DNA from: Pseudomonas weihenstephanensis
Lineage (GTDB): Bacteria; Pseudomonadota; Gammaproteobacteria; Pseudomonadales; Pseudomonadaceae
Direction of reading: 5' to 3'
NCBI RefSeq assembly: GCF_001043055.1
Contig: NZ_JYLF01000006.1
Location: forward strand, 186,001 to 250,000
Length of the DNA: 64,000 bases
The position numbers and the translations under genes are program-made. How positions within the stretch are numbered: position 1 is the first letter of the stretch; every line of letters starts with the position of its first letter. Below, one piece after another: positions 45,620 to 59,133 of the stretch. Below the pieces are notes generated by a model that made no database searches, was not told the DNA's origin, and saw only the letters and a list, made by a program, of their open reading frames with translations.

Positions 45620-47890
45620 ATGTTAAACCGCGAGCTCGAAGTCACCCTCAATCTTGCCTTCAAGGAAGCCCGCTCCAAGCGTCATGAATTCATGACGGTT
45701 GAGCACCTCCTTCTTGCGCTTTTAGATAATGAGGCGGCCGCAACCGTTCTACGCGCCTGCGGCGCAAACCTCGACAAACTCAAGCATGACCTGCAAGAGT
45801 TTATTGATTCCACCACCCCCTTGATCCCCGTTCACGATGAAGATCGCGAAACCCAGCCTACGCTCGGGTTCCAGCGTGTTCTGCAACGCGCCGTGTTCCA
45901 TGTGCAGAGTTCGGGTAAGCGTGAGGTAACCGGCGCTAACGTGCTGGTCGCGATTTTCAGTGAGCAAGAGAGCCAGGCGGTATTCCTGCTCAAGCAGCAG
46001 AGTGTTGCGCGCATTGATGTCGTCAACTTCATCGCTCACGGTATTTCCAAAGTGCCTGGCCATGGCGATCACTCTGAAGGTGAGCAAGACATGCAGGATG
46101 AAGAAGGTGGTGAGCCGTCTTCTTCCAGCAATCCGCTGGATGCCTACGCCAGCAACTTGAATGAACTGGCCCGTCAGGGTCGGATCGATCCGCTGGTTGG
46201 GCGCGAGATGGAAGTTGAGCGCGTGGCTCAAATCCTGGCGCGCCGCCGTAAAAACAACCCGTTGCTGGTGGGTGAGGCTGGGGTGGGTAAAACTGCGATT
46301 GCCGAAGGCCTGGCCAAGCGTATCGTCGACAATCAGGTACCTGACCTGCTGGCTAACAGCATCGTTTACTCCCTTGATCTCGGCGCATTGCTGGCGGGTA
46401 CCAAGTACCGTGGCGATTTCGAAAAACGTTTCAAAGCGTTGCTCGGTGAGCTGAAAAAGCGCCCGCAGGCGATTCTGTTTATCGACGAAATCCACACCAT
46501 TATTGGTGCTGGCGCGGCGTCAGGTGGCGTGATGGACGCTTCCAACCTGCTCAAGCCTCTGCTGTCTTCGGGGGATATTCGCTGCATTGGCTCGACGACG
46601 TTCCAGGAATTTCGCGGCATTTTCGAGAAGGATCGTGCATTGGCGCGGCGCTTCCAGAAAGTCGATGTGTCCGAGCCGTCGGTGGAAGACACCATCGGTA
46701 TCCTGCGCGGCCTGAAAGGGCGTTTCGAGCAGCATCACAATATCGAATACAGCGATGAGTCACTGCGTGCAGCGGCCGAGCTGGCGTCGCGTTATATCAA
46801 TGACCGGCACATGCCGGACAAGGCCATTGATGTGATTGACGAAGCGGGTGCTTATCAGCGTCTGCAGCCGGTCGAGAAGCGCGTCAAGCGCATTGAGGTC
46901 GAGCAGGTCGAAGATATCGTGGCAAAAATTGCCCGTATTCCGCCAAAGCATGTGTCCAGTTCTGACAAGGAGCTGCTGCGTAACCTTGAGCGTGACCTGA
47001 AGCTGACGGTATTTGGTCAGGACGCAGCGATTGATTCGCTGTCGACGGCAATCAAATTGTCGCGTGCTGGCCTGAAGTCGCCAGACAAGCCCGTAGGTTC
47101 GTTCCTGTTCGCAGGGCCAACCGGTGTCGGTAAAACTGAAGCGGCTCGTCAGTTGGCCAAGGCATTGGGTGTTGAGCTGGTACGTTTCGATATGTCCGAG
47201 TACATGGAGCGTCACACCGTCTCTCGCCTGATCGGTGCACCTCCTGGCTACGTAGGCTTCGATCAGGGTGGCTTGTTGACCGAAGCCATCACCAAGCAGC
47301 CACACTGCGTGCTGCTGCTTGATGAGATCGAGAAGGCGCATCCTGAAGTCTTTAACTTGCTGTTGCAGGTTATGGATCACGGCACGCTGACCGACAACAA
47401 CGGGCGTAAAGCTGACTTCCGCAACGTGATCGTCATCATGACCACCAACGCGGGCGCCGAAACAGCGTCGAGGGCGTCGATCGGCTTTGCCTTCCAGGAT
47501 CACTCGTCCGATGCGATGGAGGCGATCAAGAAGAGCTTCACGCCGGAGTTCCGTAACCGTCTGGACACCATTATCCAATTTGGTCGCCTCAGCCATGAGG
47601 TGATCAAGCATGTGGTGGACAAGTTCCTCACCGAGTTGCAAGCGCAGCTGGAAGACAAGCATGTGCAGCTTGAGGTGACGGATGCTGCGCGTGGTTGGCT
47701 GGCAGCCGGTGGATATGACGTGTTGATGGGCGCGCGCCCGATGGCACGTCTGATTCAGGACAAGATCAAGCGTCCGTTGGCGGAAGAAATTCTCTTCGGT
47801 GAGCTGGCCGATCATGGCGGTGTGGTGCACATCGACCTGAAAGACGGTGAGTTGACCTTTGAGTTTGAGACGTCAGTCGAAATGGCTTGA
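45620..47890 (+). CDS. clpA: ATP-dependent Clp protease ATP-binding subunit ClpA
   Basis: The 756-residue AAA+ unfoldase has the N-domain that binds ClpS (about 1-145), a first ATPase module with [13 protein letters not shown] and [13 protein letters not shown], and a second with [13 protein letters not shown] and [13 protein letters not shown]. It feeds substrates to ClpP, which is encoded elsewhere. It is probably co-transcribed with clpS. Confidence 0.98.
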   Translation: MLNRELEVTLNLAFKEARSKRHEFMTVEHLLLALLDNEAAATVLRACGANLDKLKHDLQEFIDSTTPLIPVHDEDRETQPTLGFQRVLQRAVFHVQSSGKREVTGANVLVAIFSEQESQAVFLLKQQSVARIDVVNFIAHGISKVPGHGDHSEGEQDMQDEEGGEPSSSSNPLDAYASNLNELARQGRIDPLVGREMEVERVAQILARRRKNNPLLVGEAGVGKTAIAEGLAKRIVDNQVPDLLANSIVYSLDLGALLAGTKYRGDFEKRFKALLGELKKRPQAILFIDEIHTIIGAGAASGGVMDASNLLKPLLSSGDIRCIGSTTFQEFRGIFEKDRALARRFQKVDVSEPSVEDTIGILRGLKGRFEQHHNIEYSDESLRAAAELASRYINDRHMPDKAIDVIDEAGAYQRLQPVEKRVKRIEVEQVEDIVAKIARIPPKHVSSSDKELLRNLERDLKLTVFGQDAAIDSLSTAIKLSRAGLKSPDKPVGSFLFAGPTGVGKTEAARQLAKALGVELVRFDMSEYMERHTVSRLIGAPPGYVGFDQGGLLTEAITKQPHCVLLLDEIEKAHPEVFNLLLQVMDHGTLTDNNGRKADFRNVIVIMTTNAGAETASRASIGFAFQDHSSDAMEAIKKSFTPEFRNRLDTIIQFGRLSHEVIKHVVDKFLTELQAQLEDKHVQLEVTDAARGWLAAGGYDVLMGARPMARLIQDKIKRPLAEEILFGELADHGGVVHIDLKDGELTFEFETSVEMA

Positions 47891-47904
47891 TGTGATGTAG
47901 CTTT

Positions 47905-47931
47905 AAAAAAGCGCCGAAAGGCGCTTTTTTT
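47905..47931 (+). terminator. Rho-independent terminator after clpA
   Basis: AAAAAAGCGCC and GGCGCTTTTTT close on GAAA and end in seven T. Confidence 0.92.
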
Positions 47932-47970
47932 ATGGTGTTCGGCATAGCCTTTTAGGTGTTTGGCGAATCC

Positions 47971-48020
47971 GCAAAGGCTCGCAGCCTGCGAATAGGGGGC
48001 GCGACAAATCGCAGGCAAAC
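47971..48020. repeat. REP-like element between clpA and infA
   Basis: It includes CGCAGCCTGCG (47980-47990), the shared core of this window's REP family; a second partial copy (AAATCGCAGGC) follows near 48006-48016. Confidence 0.5.
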
Positions 48021-48050
48021 AAAAACGCCCGGCATAACCGGGCGTTTTGT
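48020..48050 (-). terminator. Rho-independent terminator after infA
   Basis: AAAACGCCCGG (48022-48032) and CCGGGCGTTTT (48038-48048) flank a 5-base loop; a T-run follows on the minus strand. Confidence 0.9.
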
Positions 48051-48060
48051 ATTGACTAGA

Positions 48061-48279
48061 TTAACGGGCGCGGTAAGTGATGCGCCCTTTGCTCAAGTCA
48101 TAGGGCGTCAGCTCGACGCGCACTTTGTCACCGGTAAGAATACGAATGTAGTTCTTGCGCATCTTGCCGGAGATATGCGCGGTTACGACGTGCCCATTTT
48201 CCAACTCCACGCGAAACATGGTGTTGGGCAGGGTGTCGACGACAGTGCCTTCCATTTCGAAGCTGTCTTCTTTCGACAT
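48061..48279 (-). CDS. infA: Translation initiation factor IF-1
   Basis: The 72-residue OB-fold protein binds the ribosomal A site during initiation. It reads [20 protein letters not shown] at the start and ends [12 protein letters not shown], as expected. A longer open frame upstream to 48399 is not coding. Confidence 0.98.
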
Positions 48280-48380
48280 GCAGTAAAGCCCTCGGTGTCC
48301 AGTGAATGGCCCGGTGCAACTGCGCCAGGCAAAAGCGGCGTGCATTGTGCCCGAAAAATGGGGTTCAAGCCAAGGGGGGG

Positions 48381-49088
48381 TTAGTAAAGAGTGCTCCATC
48401 TTTGATTAATCAGCAGATCAATGGGCCTGTATTCGGTCTTGTAATTCATTTTTTTGCAGTTTTTGATCCAGTAACCCAGGTACACGGCCTCCAGTCCCAA
48501 GCGCCGGGCTTCGTCTATTTGCCACAGGATGGCGTAGCGGCCCAGGCTGCGGCGCTCTTCAGCGGGTTCGTAAAAGGTATAGACCGCTGACAAACCATTG
48601 GGCAGCACGTCAGTCACCGCCACTGCCAGCAACCGTCCGTCCAGTCGAAACTCATAAAACCTGGAAAACGGCAGGTCGCGCACCAAAAAGGTCGAAAACT
48701 GATCGCGGCTCGGCGGATACATGTCGCCATCGGCATGACGCTGTTCGATGTAGCGTTGATACAGGTCGAAATGCTCTTCGCTGAACCCCGGCTTGGCCAC
48801 GTGCACATGTAAGTCGGCATTGCGCTTGAAAATGCGTTTTTGCTGACGATTGGGGGTGAACAGGGCAACGGGTATGCGCGCAGGGGTGCACGCGTCGCAT
48901 TTGAGGCAGTGCGGACGATACAGGTGGTCGCCACTGCGCCTGAAGCCCATTTCGGACAAGTCGGCATACACCTGCACGTCCATTGGCTGGCTAGGGTCGA
49001 GGAACAGCGTGGTGGCTTGTTCGTCGGGCAGGTAGCTGCAAGCGTGAGGTTGAGTGGCATAAAACTTTAAGCGCGCCAGCTCGGTCAT
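48381..49088 (-). CDS. bpt: Aspartate/glutamate leucyltransferase (Bpt)
   Basis: The 235-residue enzyme adds leucine from Leu-tRNA to proteins with N-terminal Asp or Glu, making them ClpS/ClpAP substrates. It belongs to the Ate1-like family: the N-terminal cysteines in [11 protein letters not shown] and [14 protein letters not shown] and the C-terminal [19 protein letters not shown] are visible. Start 49088 ([11 protein letters not shown]). The aat gene lies 54 bases upstream on the same strand. Confidence 0.95.
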
Positions 49089-49142
49089 GATCGGCCCTCG
49101 GGAAAACATTGAATTAAGTGTAAGCCAGCTCGTAAAACTCGC

Positions 49143-49823
49143 CTACAAAACCCACTGTGCGGTTGTAGGCTGGTCGAGGTGTTTATGCAGGAAGTCGGCG
49201 AATTGTTCGCGAGGTATCGAGCGAGCGCCCAAGCTTTGAAGGTGCTCGGTAGGCATCTGGCAATCAATCAGGACAAAGCCCCATGCCTGAAGCTGTCTGA
49301 CCAGAGTGGCAAAGCCGACCTTTGATGCGTTGTCAGCGCGGCTGAACATGGATTCGCCAAAAAATAGTTGGCCCATTGCCAGGCCATACAGGCCGCCGAC
49401 CAGTTCGTTGTTGTCCCACACTTCAACCGAATGGGCGTGCCCGCGGGCGTGAAGCTCAATGTAAGCCTGCTGCATGTCGTCCGTGATCCAGGTCCCGTCT
49501 GCATACGGGCGCGGCGCGGCGCAAGCGCTGATGACGGCGCAGAAATCGCGATCAAGCGTTACCTGGTAGCGCTGCTGGCGCAACAGCTTGCCCAGACTGC
49601 GCGATACGTGCAGCTCCTCGGGAAACAATACGGTGCGCGGGTCTGGCGACCACCAGAGGATGGGCTGGCCTTCGCTAAACCATGGGAAGCAGCCGTGGCG
49701 ATAGGCCTGGATCAACCGGTCGGCCGACAGGTCGCCGCCTGCCGCCAGCAAGCCATTGGGTTCGCGCATGGCTTTGCTCAGGGGTGGAAACGTTAACGTG
49801 TCGCGTTTTAACCAGGTCAGCAT
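49143..49823 (-). CDS. aat: Leucyl/phenylalanyl-tRNA--protein transferase
   Basis: The 226-residue enzyme transfers Leu or Phe to N-terminal Lys/Arg. Family segments [37 protein letters not shown] and [15 protein letters not shown] are intact. Start 49823 ([15 protein letters not shown]). Together with bpt, clpS and clpA it completes the bacterial N-degron pathway within about 5 kb. Confidence 0.97.
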   Translation of the reverse strand: MLTWLKRDTLTFPPLSKAMREPNGLLAAGGDLSADRLIQAYRHGCFPWFSEGQPILWWSPDPRTVLFPEELHVSRSLGKLLRQQRYQVTLDRDFCAVISACAAPRPYADGTWITDDMQQAYIELHARGHAHSVEVWDNNELVGGLYGLAMGQLFFGESMFSRADNASKVGFATLVRQLQAWGFVLIDCQMPTEHLQSLGARSIPREQFADFLHKHLDQPTTAQWVL

Positions 49824-50247
49824 GGCAATCAGTCTTACAGAAGGAGGGGAGGGGGGTTGCAACTCTCTCGCACACGTGCGGTCTCAGTCGATCTGCCGGT
49901 GAAATGCAAGCTCTGTTTTGAGGGTGGTATAAGTCTTTGTCACAAAAGGTAATGCATGCTCAAATTGGCGCTTGGCAGCCTTGTACATGACAATTTCTGT
50001 TACGTCCTGTGCCAGCATGGCATCAGCGGCCTAAACCCGTACAATGGCCCGCCTGTTTGAGCTGTTCTAAGCTGCACAGTGTTCAATGTTTTTCATGGCG
50101 GGCTGGTCATGAAAAAGACGTAATAGTACAAGGCTGTGTGCAAGGCTAGTCCAGTTTCATGTCTGAACTTGTCACCTGCTCTCTGTGAGCAGTATTTTGC
50201 AGTCAATCAATAGTAGGGCGCGCCACAGGCGCAGGAAAACACGCGTT
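49824..50247. other. Intergenic region between aat and ftsK
   Basis: This 424-base gap holds the ftsK promoter and leader. GCCCGCC (near 50047) and GGCGGGC (50097-50103) can pair over long distance, TTTTCATG (50090-50097) pairs with CATGAAAA (50108-50115), and CTGCTC/GAGCAG form a small stem next to a GTG near 50185. In P. aeruginosa, as I recall, trxB lies here; no trace of it is seen. Confidence 0.55.
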
Positions 50248-52650
50248 TTGAAGAAATCCACAGCAGCACCTAAAGATGTTCCTCTCTGGCGTCAGCAATT
50301 GCACTACCGGCTCAAGGAAGGTGCATTGATCGCTATTGGCGCCTTATGCCTGTTTCTGATGATGGCCTTGCTCACGTATGGCAAGGACGATCCCGGCTGG
50401 AGTCACAACAGCCGCGTGGTCGATGTGCAGAACTTCGGCGGGCCCGCTGGCTCGTACAGCGCTGACATCCTGTTCATGGTGCTCGGTTACTTTGCGTATA
50501 TTTTCCCGTTGCTGCTGGCGGTCAAGGCGTATCAGATTTTTCGCGAACGGCACCAGCCCTGGCAGTGGAGCGGCTGGTTGTTTTCGTGGCGTTTGATTGG
50601 CCTGGTTTTTCTGGTGCTCTCGGGGGCCGCGCTGGCGCATATTCATTTCCACTCGGCTGCGGGCTTGCCAGCGGGTGCAGGTGGGGCATTGGGCGAAAGC
50701 CTGGGCGATCTTGCCAGAAACGCGCTGAACGTGCAGGGCAGCACATTGCTGCTGATTGCTTTGTTCCTGTTTGGCCTGACGGTATTTACCGACCTGTCAT
50801 GGTTCAAGGTGATGGATGTCACCGGCAAAATCACCCTTGATCTGTTTGAACTGATCCAGGGGGCCGCCAATCGCTGGTGGTCGGACCGTGCCGAACGTAA
50901 ACAGATGGTCGCACAACTGCGTGAGGTCGATACCCGCGTGAGCGAAGTGGTGGCGCCCAGCGTGTCCGACAAGCGCGAACAGGCCAAGGCCAAAGAGCGT
51001 TTGATCGAGCGCGAACAGGCGCTAAGCAAGCACATGTCTGAGCGCGAGAAGCACGTGCCGGCCGTGATTGCCCCTGCACCGGCCAAAGCGCCGGAGCCTA
51101 GCAAGCGCGTACAGAAAGAAAAACAGGCGCCGTTGTTTGTCGACAGCGCGGTCGAGGGCACGTTGCCACCGATCTCGATCCTCGACCCGGCCGAAAAGAA
51201 ACAACTCAACTATTCCCCCGAGTCGCTCGCAGCGGTGGGGCACTTGCTTGAGATCAAGCTTAAAGAATTCGGGGTTGAGGTGGCCGTGGATTCGATCCAT
51301 CCCGGCCCTGTAATCACCCGCTATGAGATCCAGCCGGCTGCCGGGGTCAAGGTCAGCCGCATCGCCAACCTGGCCAAAGACCTTGCCCGATCACTGGCGG
51401 TGACCAGTGTGCGTGTGGTTGAAGTCATTCCCGGTAAAACCACGGTCGGTATCGAGATTCCCAACGAGGACCGCCAAATCGTGCGGTTCAGTGAAGTGCT
51501 CTCGACCCCTGAGTTTGACAATGCCAAGTCACCTGTCACGTTGGCGCTGGGGCATGACATCGGTGGCAAACCGGTGATTACCGATCTGGCAAAAATGCCT
51601 CACTTGCTGGTAGCCGGTACGACCGGTTCCGGTAAGTCGGTGGGTGTGAACGCCATGATCCTGTCGATCTTGTTCAAGTCTGGCCCAGAAGACGCCAAGC
51701 TGATCATGATCGACCCCAAAATGCTTGAGCTGTCGATCTACGAAGGCATTCCGCATTTGCTGTGCCCGGTCGTGACCGACATGAAAGATGCAGCCAACGC
51801 CCTGCGTTGGAGCGTGGCGGAGATGGAGCGCCGCTACAAGTTGATGGCCAAGATGGGCGTGCGAAACCTCGCGGGCTTCAATCAGAAGATCAAAGACGCC
51901 GAAGCGGCAGGCGAGCCGTTGACCGACCCGCTGTACAAGCGCGAAAGCATTCACGACGAAGCACCGCTGCTCACCAAGTTGCCGACCATCGTGGTGGTGG
52001 TCGACGAATTTGCCGACATGATGATGATCGTCGGCAAAAAGGTTGAAGAGCTGATCGCGCGTATCGCGCAGAAGGCCCGTGCGGCGGGCATCCACTTGAT
52101 TCTCGCGACCCAGCGTCCTTCGGTGGATGTGATCACGGGCCTGATCAAAGCCAACATCCCGACGCGCATGGCGTTTCAGGTGTCGAGCAAGATCGACTCA
52201 CGCACCATCATCGATCAAGGCGGCGCCGAGCAATTGCTGGGCCACGGTGACATGCTCTACATGCCGCCCGGCACCAGCCTGCCGATTCGTGTGCATGGCG
52301 CCTTTGTATCCGATGAAGAAGTGCACCGCGTGGTAGAAGCCTGGAAACTGCGCGGCAGCCCGGATTACAACGATGACATCCTTAACGGTGTTGAAGAGGC
52401 CGGCAGCGGTTTCGAAGGCGGCAGCGGTGAGGGGGGAGACGATGCAGAAACCGATGCGCTGTACGACGAAGCGGTGCAGTTTGTGCTGGAAAGCCGTCGC
52501 GCGTCGATCTCTGCGGTGCAACGCAAATTGAAAATCGGCTACAACCGGGCTGCTCGCATGATTGAATCCATGGAGATGGCCGGGGTCGTAACCTCAATGA
52601 ACACCAATGGCTCGCGCGAAGTACTGGCGCCGGCTCCCATACGCGATTGA
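50248..52650 (+). CDS. ftsK: DNA translocase FtsK
   Basis: The 800-residue protein couples chromosome dimer resolution to septation. Four membrane helices span about residues 25-190, a short charged linker follows (about 200-300), then the RecA-like motor with Walker [13 protein letters not shown] and Walker [14 protein letters not shown], and the C-terminal gamma winged-helix domain ([21 protein letters not shown]) that reads KOPS sites. I choose the TTG at 50248 (then KKSTAAPKD) because AGGAAAA lies upstream and relatives begin there; a GTG at 50185 is the alternative. Confidence 0.95.
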   Translation: MKKSTAAPKDVPLWRQQLHYRLKEGALIAIGALCLFLMMALLTYGKDDPGWSHNSRVVDVQNFGGPAGSYSADILFMVLGYFAYIFPLLLAVKAYQIFRERHQPWQWSGWLFSWRLIGLVFLVLSGAALAHIHFHSAAGLPAGAGGALGESLGDLARNALNVQGSTLLLIALFLFGLTVFTDLSWFKVMDVTGKITLDLFELIQGAANRWWSDRAERKQMVAQLREVDTRVSEVVAPSVSDKREQAKAKERLIEREQALSKHMSEREKHVPAVIAPAPAKAPEPSKRVQKEKQAPLFVDSAVEGTLPPISILDPAEKKQLNYSPESLAAVGHLLEIKLKEFGVEVAVDSIHPGPVITRYEIQPAAGVKVSRIANLAKDLARSLAVTSVRVVEVIPGKTTVGIEIPNEDRQIVRFSEVLSTPEFDNAKSPVTLALGHDIGGKPVITDLAKMPHLLVAGTTGSGKSVGVNAMILSILFKSGPEDAKLIMIDPKMLELSIYEGIPHLLCPVVTDMKDAANALRWSVAEMERRYKLMAKMGVRNLAGFNQKIKDAEAAGEPLTDPLYKRESIHDEAPLLTKLPTIVVVVDEFADMMMIVGKKVEELIARIAQKARAAGIHLILATQRPSVDVITGLIKANIPTRMAFQVSSKIDSRTIIDQGGAEQLLGHGDMLYMPPGTSLPIRVHGAFVSDEEVHRVVEAWKLRGSPDYNDDILNGVEEAGSGFEGGSGEGGDDAETDALYDEAVQFVLESRRASISAVQRKLKIGYNRAARMIESMEMAGVVTSMNTNGSREVLAPAPIRD

Positions 52651-52702
52651 TCGGCTCGCGGCGTGTCCGCGAACTGGGCTTACCTAATCAAAGAGGATTT
52701 TC

Positions 52703-53326
52703 ATGCGTTTTGTCAGCATGCTGTTGCTACCGGTATTGGCTTTGTCTTCGCTTGCGGCCCATGCCGGCCCTGCGGATGTAAAGCGCTTGGGTCAACTGCT
52801 GGGTCAGTCCAATACCATCACTGCGCGCTTCTCTCAATTGACGCTGGATGGCAGCGGAACCCAATTGCAAGAAACGGCAGGCGAAATGTCGGTCAAGCGT
52901 CCGGGCCTGTTTTACTGGCACACCGATGCGCCGAATGAACAAACCATGATTTCCGATGGCCAGAAGGTCACTCTCTGGGACCCTGATCTGGAACAGGCGA
53001 CGATCAAAAAGCTGGATCAGCGGCTGACCCAGACCCCGGCATTGCTGCTGTCGGGCGATGTATCGAAAATTGAACAGAGTTATGACGTCACCTCCAAAGA
53101 GCAGGGCGAAGTGATGGATTTCATCCTTAAGCCCAAGACCAAAGACACCCTGTTCGATTCGCTGCGCTTGTCTTTTCGCAATGGCAAGATCAACGAAATG
53201 CAGTTGATCGACAGCGTGGGCCAGCGCACCAACATCCTGTTTAACGGGGTAAAGGTGAATGAGGATATCCCTGCGAGCAAATTCAAGTTCGACGTGCCTA
53301 AAGGCGCTGATGTTATCCAGGAATAA
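52703..53326 (+). CDS. lolA: Outer-membrane lipoprotein carrier protein LolA
   Basis: The 207-residue periplasmic chaperone moves lipoproteins from LolCDE to LolB. The signal peptide is [21 protein letters not shown]. The mature part has the half-barrel with LYWHTD-like segment [20 protein letters not shown]. Start ATG 52703 follows AGAGG. Confidence 0.95.
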   Translation: MRFVSMLLLPVLALSSLAAHAGPADVKRLGQLLGQSNTITARFSQLTLDGSGTQLQETAGEMSVKRPGLFYWHTDAPNEQTMISDGQKVTLWDPDLEQATIKKLDQRLTQTPALLLSGDVSKIEQSYDVTSKEQGEVMDFILKPKTKDTLFDSLRLSFRNGKINEMQLIDSVGQRTNILFNGVKVNEDIPASKFKFDVPKGADVIQE

Positions 53327-53386
53327 CCCCGGCTCCCATACAGATACAGCTCATCGTCAGACCCCAGTGAGGTTGTTCAAGTAGTG

Positions 53387-54708
53387 ATGGACCTGTTTCG
53401 AAGTGCGCCGATTGCTCAGCCGCTGGCCGCCCGTTTGCGGGCCGCCAACCTGGATGAGTACGTCGGCCAGCAACACCTGCTGGCGCGGGGAAAGCCCCTG
53501 CGTGAAGCATTGGAGCAGGGTGCGCTGCACTCAATGATCTTCTGGGGCCCGCCGGGCGTGGGTAAAACCACCTTGGCGCGGTTACTGGCAGAAGTTTCGG
53601 ATGCGCATTTTGAAACCGTTTCTGCCGTGCTGGCGGGCGTGAAAGAAATCCGCCAGGCGGTCGAAATTGCCAAGCAGCAGGCGGGGCAATATGGTCGTCG
53701 CACCATCCTGTTTGTTGACGAAGTGCATCGCTTTAACAAGTCGCAGCAGGATGCATTCTTGCCTTACGTCGAAGATGGCACGTTGATCTTCATTGGCGCG
53801 ACCACTGAAAATCCCTCCTTTGAGTTGAACAACGCCCTGTTGTCTCGGGCGCGGGTCTACGTGCTCAAGAGCCTCGATGAAGCCGCCTTGCTCAAACTGG
53901 TACAGCGCGCGCTGACTGAAGAAAAAGGCTTGGGCAAGCGTGGCTTGACCCTCAGCGATGAGGGTTTTCATATTTTGCTGCGCGCAGCCGACGGCGACGG
54001 CCGGCGCTTGCTCAACCTGCTGGAAAACGCCGCCGATCTTGCCGAAGACAACAGCGAAATCGGTACTGACCTGTTGCAAAGCCTGCTGGGTGATACGCAG
54101 CGACGTTTCGACAAGGGCGGCGAAGCCTTCTATGACCAGATTTCGGCATTGCACAAATCGGTACGCGGCTCCAACCCTGACGGCGCCCTGTACTGGTTTG
54201 CACGCATGATCGATGGCGGTTGCGACCCGCTGTATATCGCACGACGCGTGGTGCGCATGGCCAGCGAAGACATCGGTAACGCAGACCCGCGTGCCCTGAG
54301 CCTGTGCTTGTCTGCCTGGGACGTGCAAGAGCGTCTGGGCAGCCCGGAAGGGGAGTTGGCTGTTGCACAGGCCATCACTTATCTGGCCTGCGCGCCCAAA
54401 AGCAATGCAGTGTACATGGCCTTCAAAGCTGCTTTGCGCAGTGCCTCTGAATATGGCTCGCTTGAAGTGCCGCTGCATTTACGCAACGCACCGACCAAGC
54501 TGATGAAGCAACTTGGCTACGGCGATGAGTACCGTTACGCCCATGACGAGCCGGATGCCTACGCCGCAGGCGAAGACTACTTCCCGGATGAGTTGCAGCC
54601 TTTGGCGCTGTATCAGCCGGTGCCGCGTGGCCTGGAGCTTAAAATCGGCGAGAAGCTTAAACACCTGGCGGCCCTGGATCGCATCAGCCCTGTACAGCGG
54701 AGAAAACC

Positions 54709-54712
<4 letters not shown>
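53387..54712 (+). CDS. rarA: Replication-associated recombination protein A (MgsA)
   Basis: The 441-residue AAA+ ATPase acts at stalled replication forks. Walker A is [14 protein letters not shown] and Walker B is [15 protein letters not shown]; sensor 1 [11 protein letters not shown] follows, and the C-terminal tetramerisation domain has [16 protein letters not shown] 53387 is used; a GTG one codon earlier is possible. It overlaps crcB by 4 bases. Confidence 0.96.
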
Positions 54713-56380
<1,668 letters not shown>

Positions 56381-57775
56381 ATGGAGTTTCTGCCGCTGTT
56401 TCATAACCTGCGTGGCAGCCGTGTACTGGTGGTCGGCGGCGGGGAAATTGCCTTGCGCAAATCCCGCCTGTTGGCGGATGCCGGTGCGGTGTTGCGGGTG
56501 GTTGCACCCGCCATTGAGCCGCAGTTGTGTGAGTTGATTAGCAGCAGCGGTGGTGAGCGTGTTTTGCGCGGCTATGTGGAGGCAGACCTGCAAGGGTGTG
56601 TGCTGATCATTGCTGCCACGGACGACGAGCCACTGAATGCGCAAGTCTCCGCCGATGCCCATCGGCGCTGCGTGCCGGTCAATGTGGTGGATGCACCGGC
56701 CTTGTGCAGCGTGATCTTCCCGGCCATCGTCGACCGTTCACCGCTGGTGATCGCGGTCTCCAGTGGCGGCGATGCACCCGTGCTGGCGAGGTTGATTCGC
56801 GCCAAGCTGGAAACCTGGATCCCTTCGACCTACGGTCAGTTGGCGGGCCTTGCGGCGCGCTTTCGAGCTCAGGTCAAAGGCCTTTTTCCAGAGGTGCAAC
56901 AGCGCCGTGCATTTTGGGAAGAGGTGTTTCAAGGCCCGATTGCCGACCGCCAGTTGGCGGGTCAGGGCGCCGAAGCAGAGCGCCTGTTGCTGGCCAAGAT
57001 CAACGGTGAAGCGAGCAAGGCCACCGGCGAGGTCTATCTCGTGGGCGCCGGGCCGGGTGATCCGGATCTGTTGACCTTTCGTGCCTTGCGTTTAATGCAG
57101 CAAGCGGATGTGGTGCTGTACGACCGCTTGGTAGCGCCCGCGATTCTTGAACTGTGCCGGCGTGATGCTGAACGCATTTATGTGGGCAAGCGTCGTGCCG
57201 ATCATGCCGTTCCGCAAGACCAGATCAACCAGCAACTGGTTGATCTGGCCAAGCAAGGCAAGCGGGTGGTGCGGCTCAAAGGCGGCGACCCGTTTATTTT
57301 TGGTCGCGGCGGTGAAGAAATCGAAGAGCTGGCGGCGCATGGGATCCCCTTCCAGGTTGTGCCAGGCATCACGGCGGCCAGTGGGTGTGCGGCGTATGCA
57401 GGCATTCCCTTGACCCACCGTGATTACGCGCAATCCGTGCGTTTTGTCACCGGTCACTTGAAAGACGGCACCAGCAATCTGCCGTGGAGCGACTTGGTTG
57501 CTCCAGCGCAAACGCTGGTGTTCTACATGGGGCTGGTGGGTTTGCCGATCATCTGTGAACAGCTGATCCAGCACGGTCGTTCTGCTGATACGCCAGCGGC
57601 CTTGATTCAACAGGGCACGACCTCGAACCAGCGAGTGTTCACTGGCACGCTGGGCAACCTGGCGACCCTGGTGGCAGAGCACGAAGTGCATGCCCCGACA
57701 CTGGTGATCGTAGGCGAAGTGGTCCTGCTGCGTGAGAAGCTCGCGTGGTTTGAAGGCGCCCAAGCACAGGTTTAA
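56381..57775 (+). CDS. cysG: Siroheme synthase CysG (trifunctional)
   Basis: The 464-residue enzyme joins precorrin-2 dehydrogenase/sirohydrochlorin ferrochelatase (N-terminal, [15 protein letters not shown]) to uroporphyrinogen-III C-methyltransferase (from about 215, [16 protein letters not shown] and [18 protein letters not shown]). It makes siroheme for sulfite and nitrite reductases. It follows serS with no gap. Confidence 0.97.
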   Translation: MEFLPLFHNLRGSRVLVVGGGEIALRKSRLLADAGAVLRVVAPAIEPQLCELISSSGGERVLRGYVEADLQGCVLIIAATDDEPLNAQVSADAHRRCVPVNVVDAPALCSVIFPAIVDRSPLVIAVSSGGDAPVLARLIRAKLETWIPSTYGQLAGLAARFRAQVKGLFPEVQQRRAFWEEVFQGPIADRQLAGQGAEAERLLLAKINGEASKATGEVYLVGAGPGDPDLLTFRALRLMQQADVVLYDRLVAPAILELCRRDAERIYVGKRRADHAVPQDQINQQLVDLAKQGKRVVRLKGGDPFIFGRGGEEIEELAAHGIPFQVVPGITAASGCAAYAGIPLTHRDYAQSVRFVTGHLKDGTSNLPWSDLVAPAQTLVFYMGLVGLPIICEQLIQHGRSADTPAALIQQGTTSNQRVFTGTLGNLATLVAEHEVHAPTLVIVGEVVLLREKLAWFEGAQAQV

Positions 57776-57784
57776 ACCTGCCCT

Positions 57785-57852
57785 GTAGGCGCTGGCACCG
57801 ACTGCGATCTTTTGATCTTGTCACTTCAAAAGACCGCAGCCTGCGCCACCTG
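57785..57852. repeat. REP-type paired palindrome
   Basis: CTGCG-TCTTTTGA and TCAAAAGA-CGCAG face each other, and the outer parts carry GGCGC/GCGCC. The core CGCAGCCTGCG is at 57835-57845. It lies between the convergent cysG and M42 peptidase genes. Confidence 0.6.
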
Positions 57853-57870
57853 CTCCGCGGGAGCGGGGTT

Positions 57871-59058
57871 TCAGTCGCGGTTATCGCCCACCAAGCTGTC
57901 CACTGACGGCACGCGTGTGTCGCTCTCCATTTGCGTGTCGTGCTCAAGCTGGTGACTGAATCGGTCCAGCGAACCCTGCGCGGGCTGTGCATCACTGGCA
58001 AACACGGGCGGACTCATCATGTATGCCCCGAGCAAACGGCTCAGTGCTGCCAGGCTGTCGATGTGCGTGCGTTCATAGCCGTGGGTCGCGTCGCAGCCAA
58101 ACGCCAACAAGGCGCAACGAATGTCATGCCCTGCGGTGACCGCCGAGTGTGCATCGCTGAAGTAATAACGAAACATGTCCCGTCGCACAGGCAGTTCGTG
58201 TTCGGCCCCCAAACGCAACAAATGCCGCGACAAATGATAGTCGTACGGCCCGCCCGAATCTTGCATTGCCACACTGACGGCGTGTTCGCTGGAATGCTGG
58301 CCCGGTGCGACCGGCGCAATATCAATCCCGACAAATTCACTCACATCCCACGGCAATGCCGCTGCGGCGCCGCTGCCGGTTTCTTCGGTAATGGTAAACA
58401 GCGGGTGACAGTCGATTTGTGGCTGTGCGCCACTTTCCACAATCGCTTTCAATGCCGCCAACAACGCGGCAACACCGGCTTTGTCGTCCAGGTGGCGGGC
58501 GCTGATGTGCCCGCTCTCGGTAAATTCGGGCAGCGGATCGAAGGCGACAAAATCCCCCACGTTGATCCCCAACGAATCGCAGTCTGCACGCGTGGCGCAG
58601 TAGGCATCCAGACGCAGCTCGATATGATCCCAACTGATCGGCAGCTCATCCACTCCCGTATTAAACGCATGCCCCGAAGCCATCAACGGCAAGACGCTGC
58701 CGCGAATCACGCCATTATCGGTAAACAAACTGACGCGGCTGCCCTCTGCAAAGCGGCTGGACCAACAGCCTACCGGCGCCAACACCAGGCGCCCGTTGTC
58801 CTTGATCGCCCGAACGCTGGCGCCGATGGTGTCCAAATGCGCTGAAACCGCGCGATCAGGGCTGCTTTGCTGGCCTTTAAGGGTCGCACGCAACGTGCCA
58901 CGGCGCGTCAGTTCGAAAGGGATGCCCAGTTCTTCAAGGCGTTCTGCCACATAGCGCACGATGGTGTCAGTGAAGCCGGTGGGACTGGGAATGGCGAGCA
59001 TTTCCAGCAAGACCCGTTGCAGGTAATCGAGATCGGGTTGCGGCAGGTTGCGATTCAT
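57871..59058 (-). CDS. M42-family peptidase of the NAGGN osmolyte system
   Basis: The 395-residue product is a metallopeptidase-like protein (M42/M20 fold). Metal-site segments include SAHLDTIGASV, ARHLDDKAGVAALL and ITEETGSGAAAAL. Its place after ngg and asnO identifies it as the 'osmoprotectant NAGGN system M42 family peptidase'; it may trim or turn over the dipeptide. The last 30 residues are variable. A 75-base gap separates it from ngg. Confidence 0.88.
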   Translation of the reverse strand: MNRNLPQPDLDYLQRVLLEMLAIPSPTGFTDTIVRYVAERLEELGIPFELTRRGTLRATLKGQQSSPDRAVSAHLDTIGASVRAIKDNGRLVLAPVGCWSSRFAEGSRVSLFTDNGVIRGSVLPLMASGHAFNTGVDELPISWDHIELRLDAYCATRADCDSLGINVGDFVAFDPLPEFTESGHISARHLDDKAGVAALLAALKAIVESGAQPQIDCHPLFTITEETGSGAAAALPWDVSEFVGIDIAPVAPGQHSSEHAVSVAMQDSGGPYDYHLSRHLLRLGAEHELPVRRDMFRYYFSDAHSAVTAGHDIRCALLAFGCDATHGYERTHIDSLAALSRLLGAYMMSPPVFASDAQPAQGSLDRFSHQLEHDTQMESDTRVPSVDSLVGDNRD

Positions 59059-59133
59059 AAAAACTCCTGAGGCGAGGCCCGTCGCGAAAGGTGCCCACGC
59101 GACGTGCCTTGGGATGACGTTCAGCGAGTGCGC

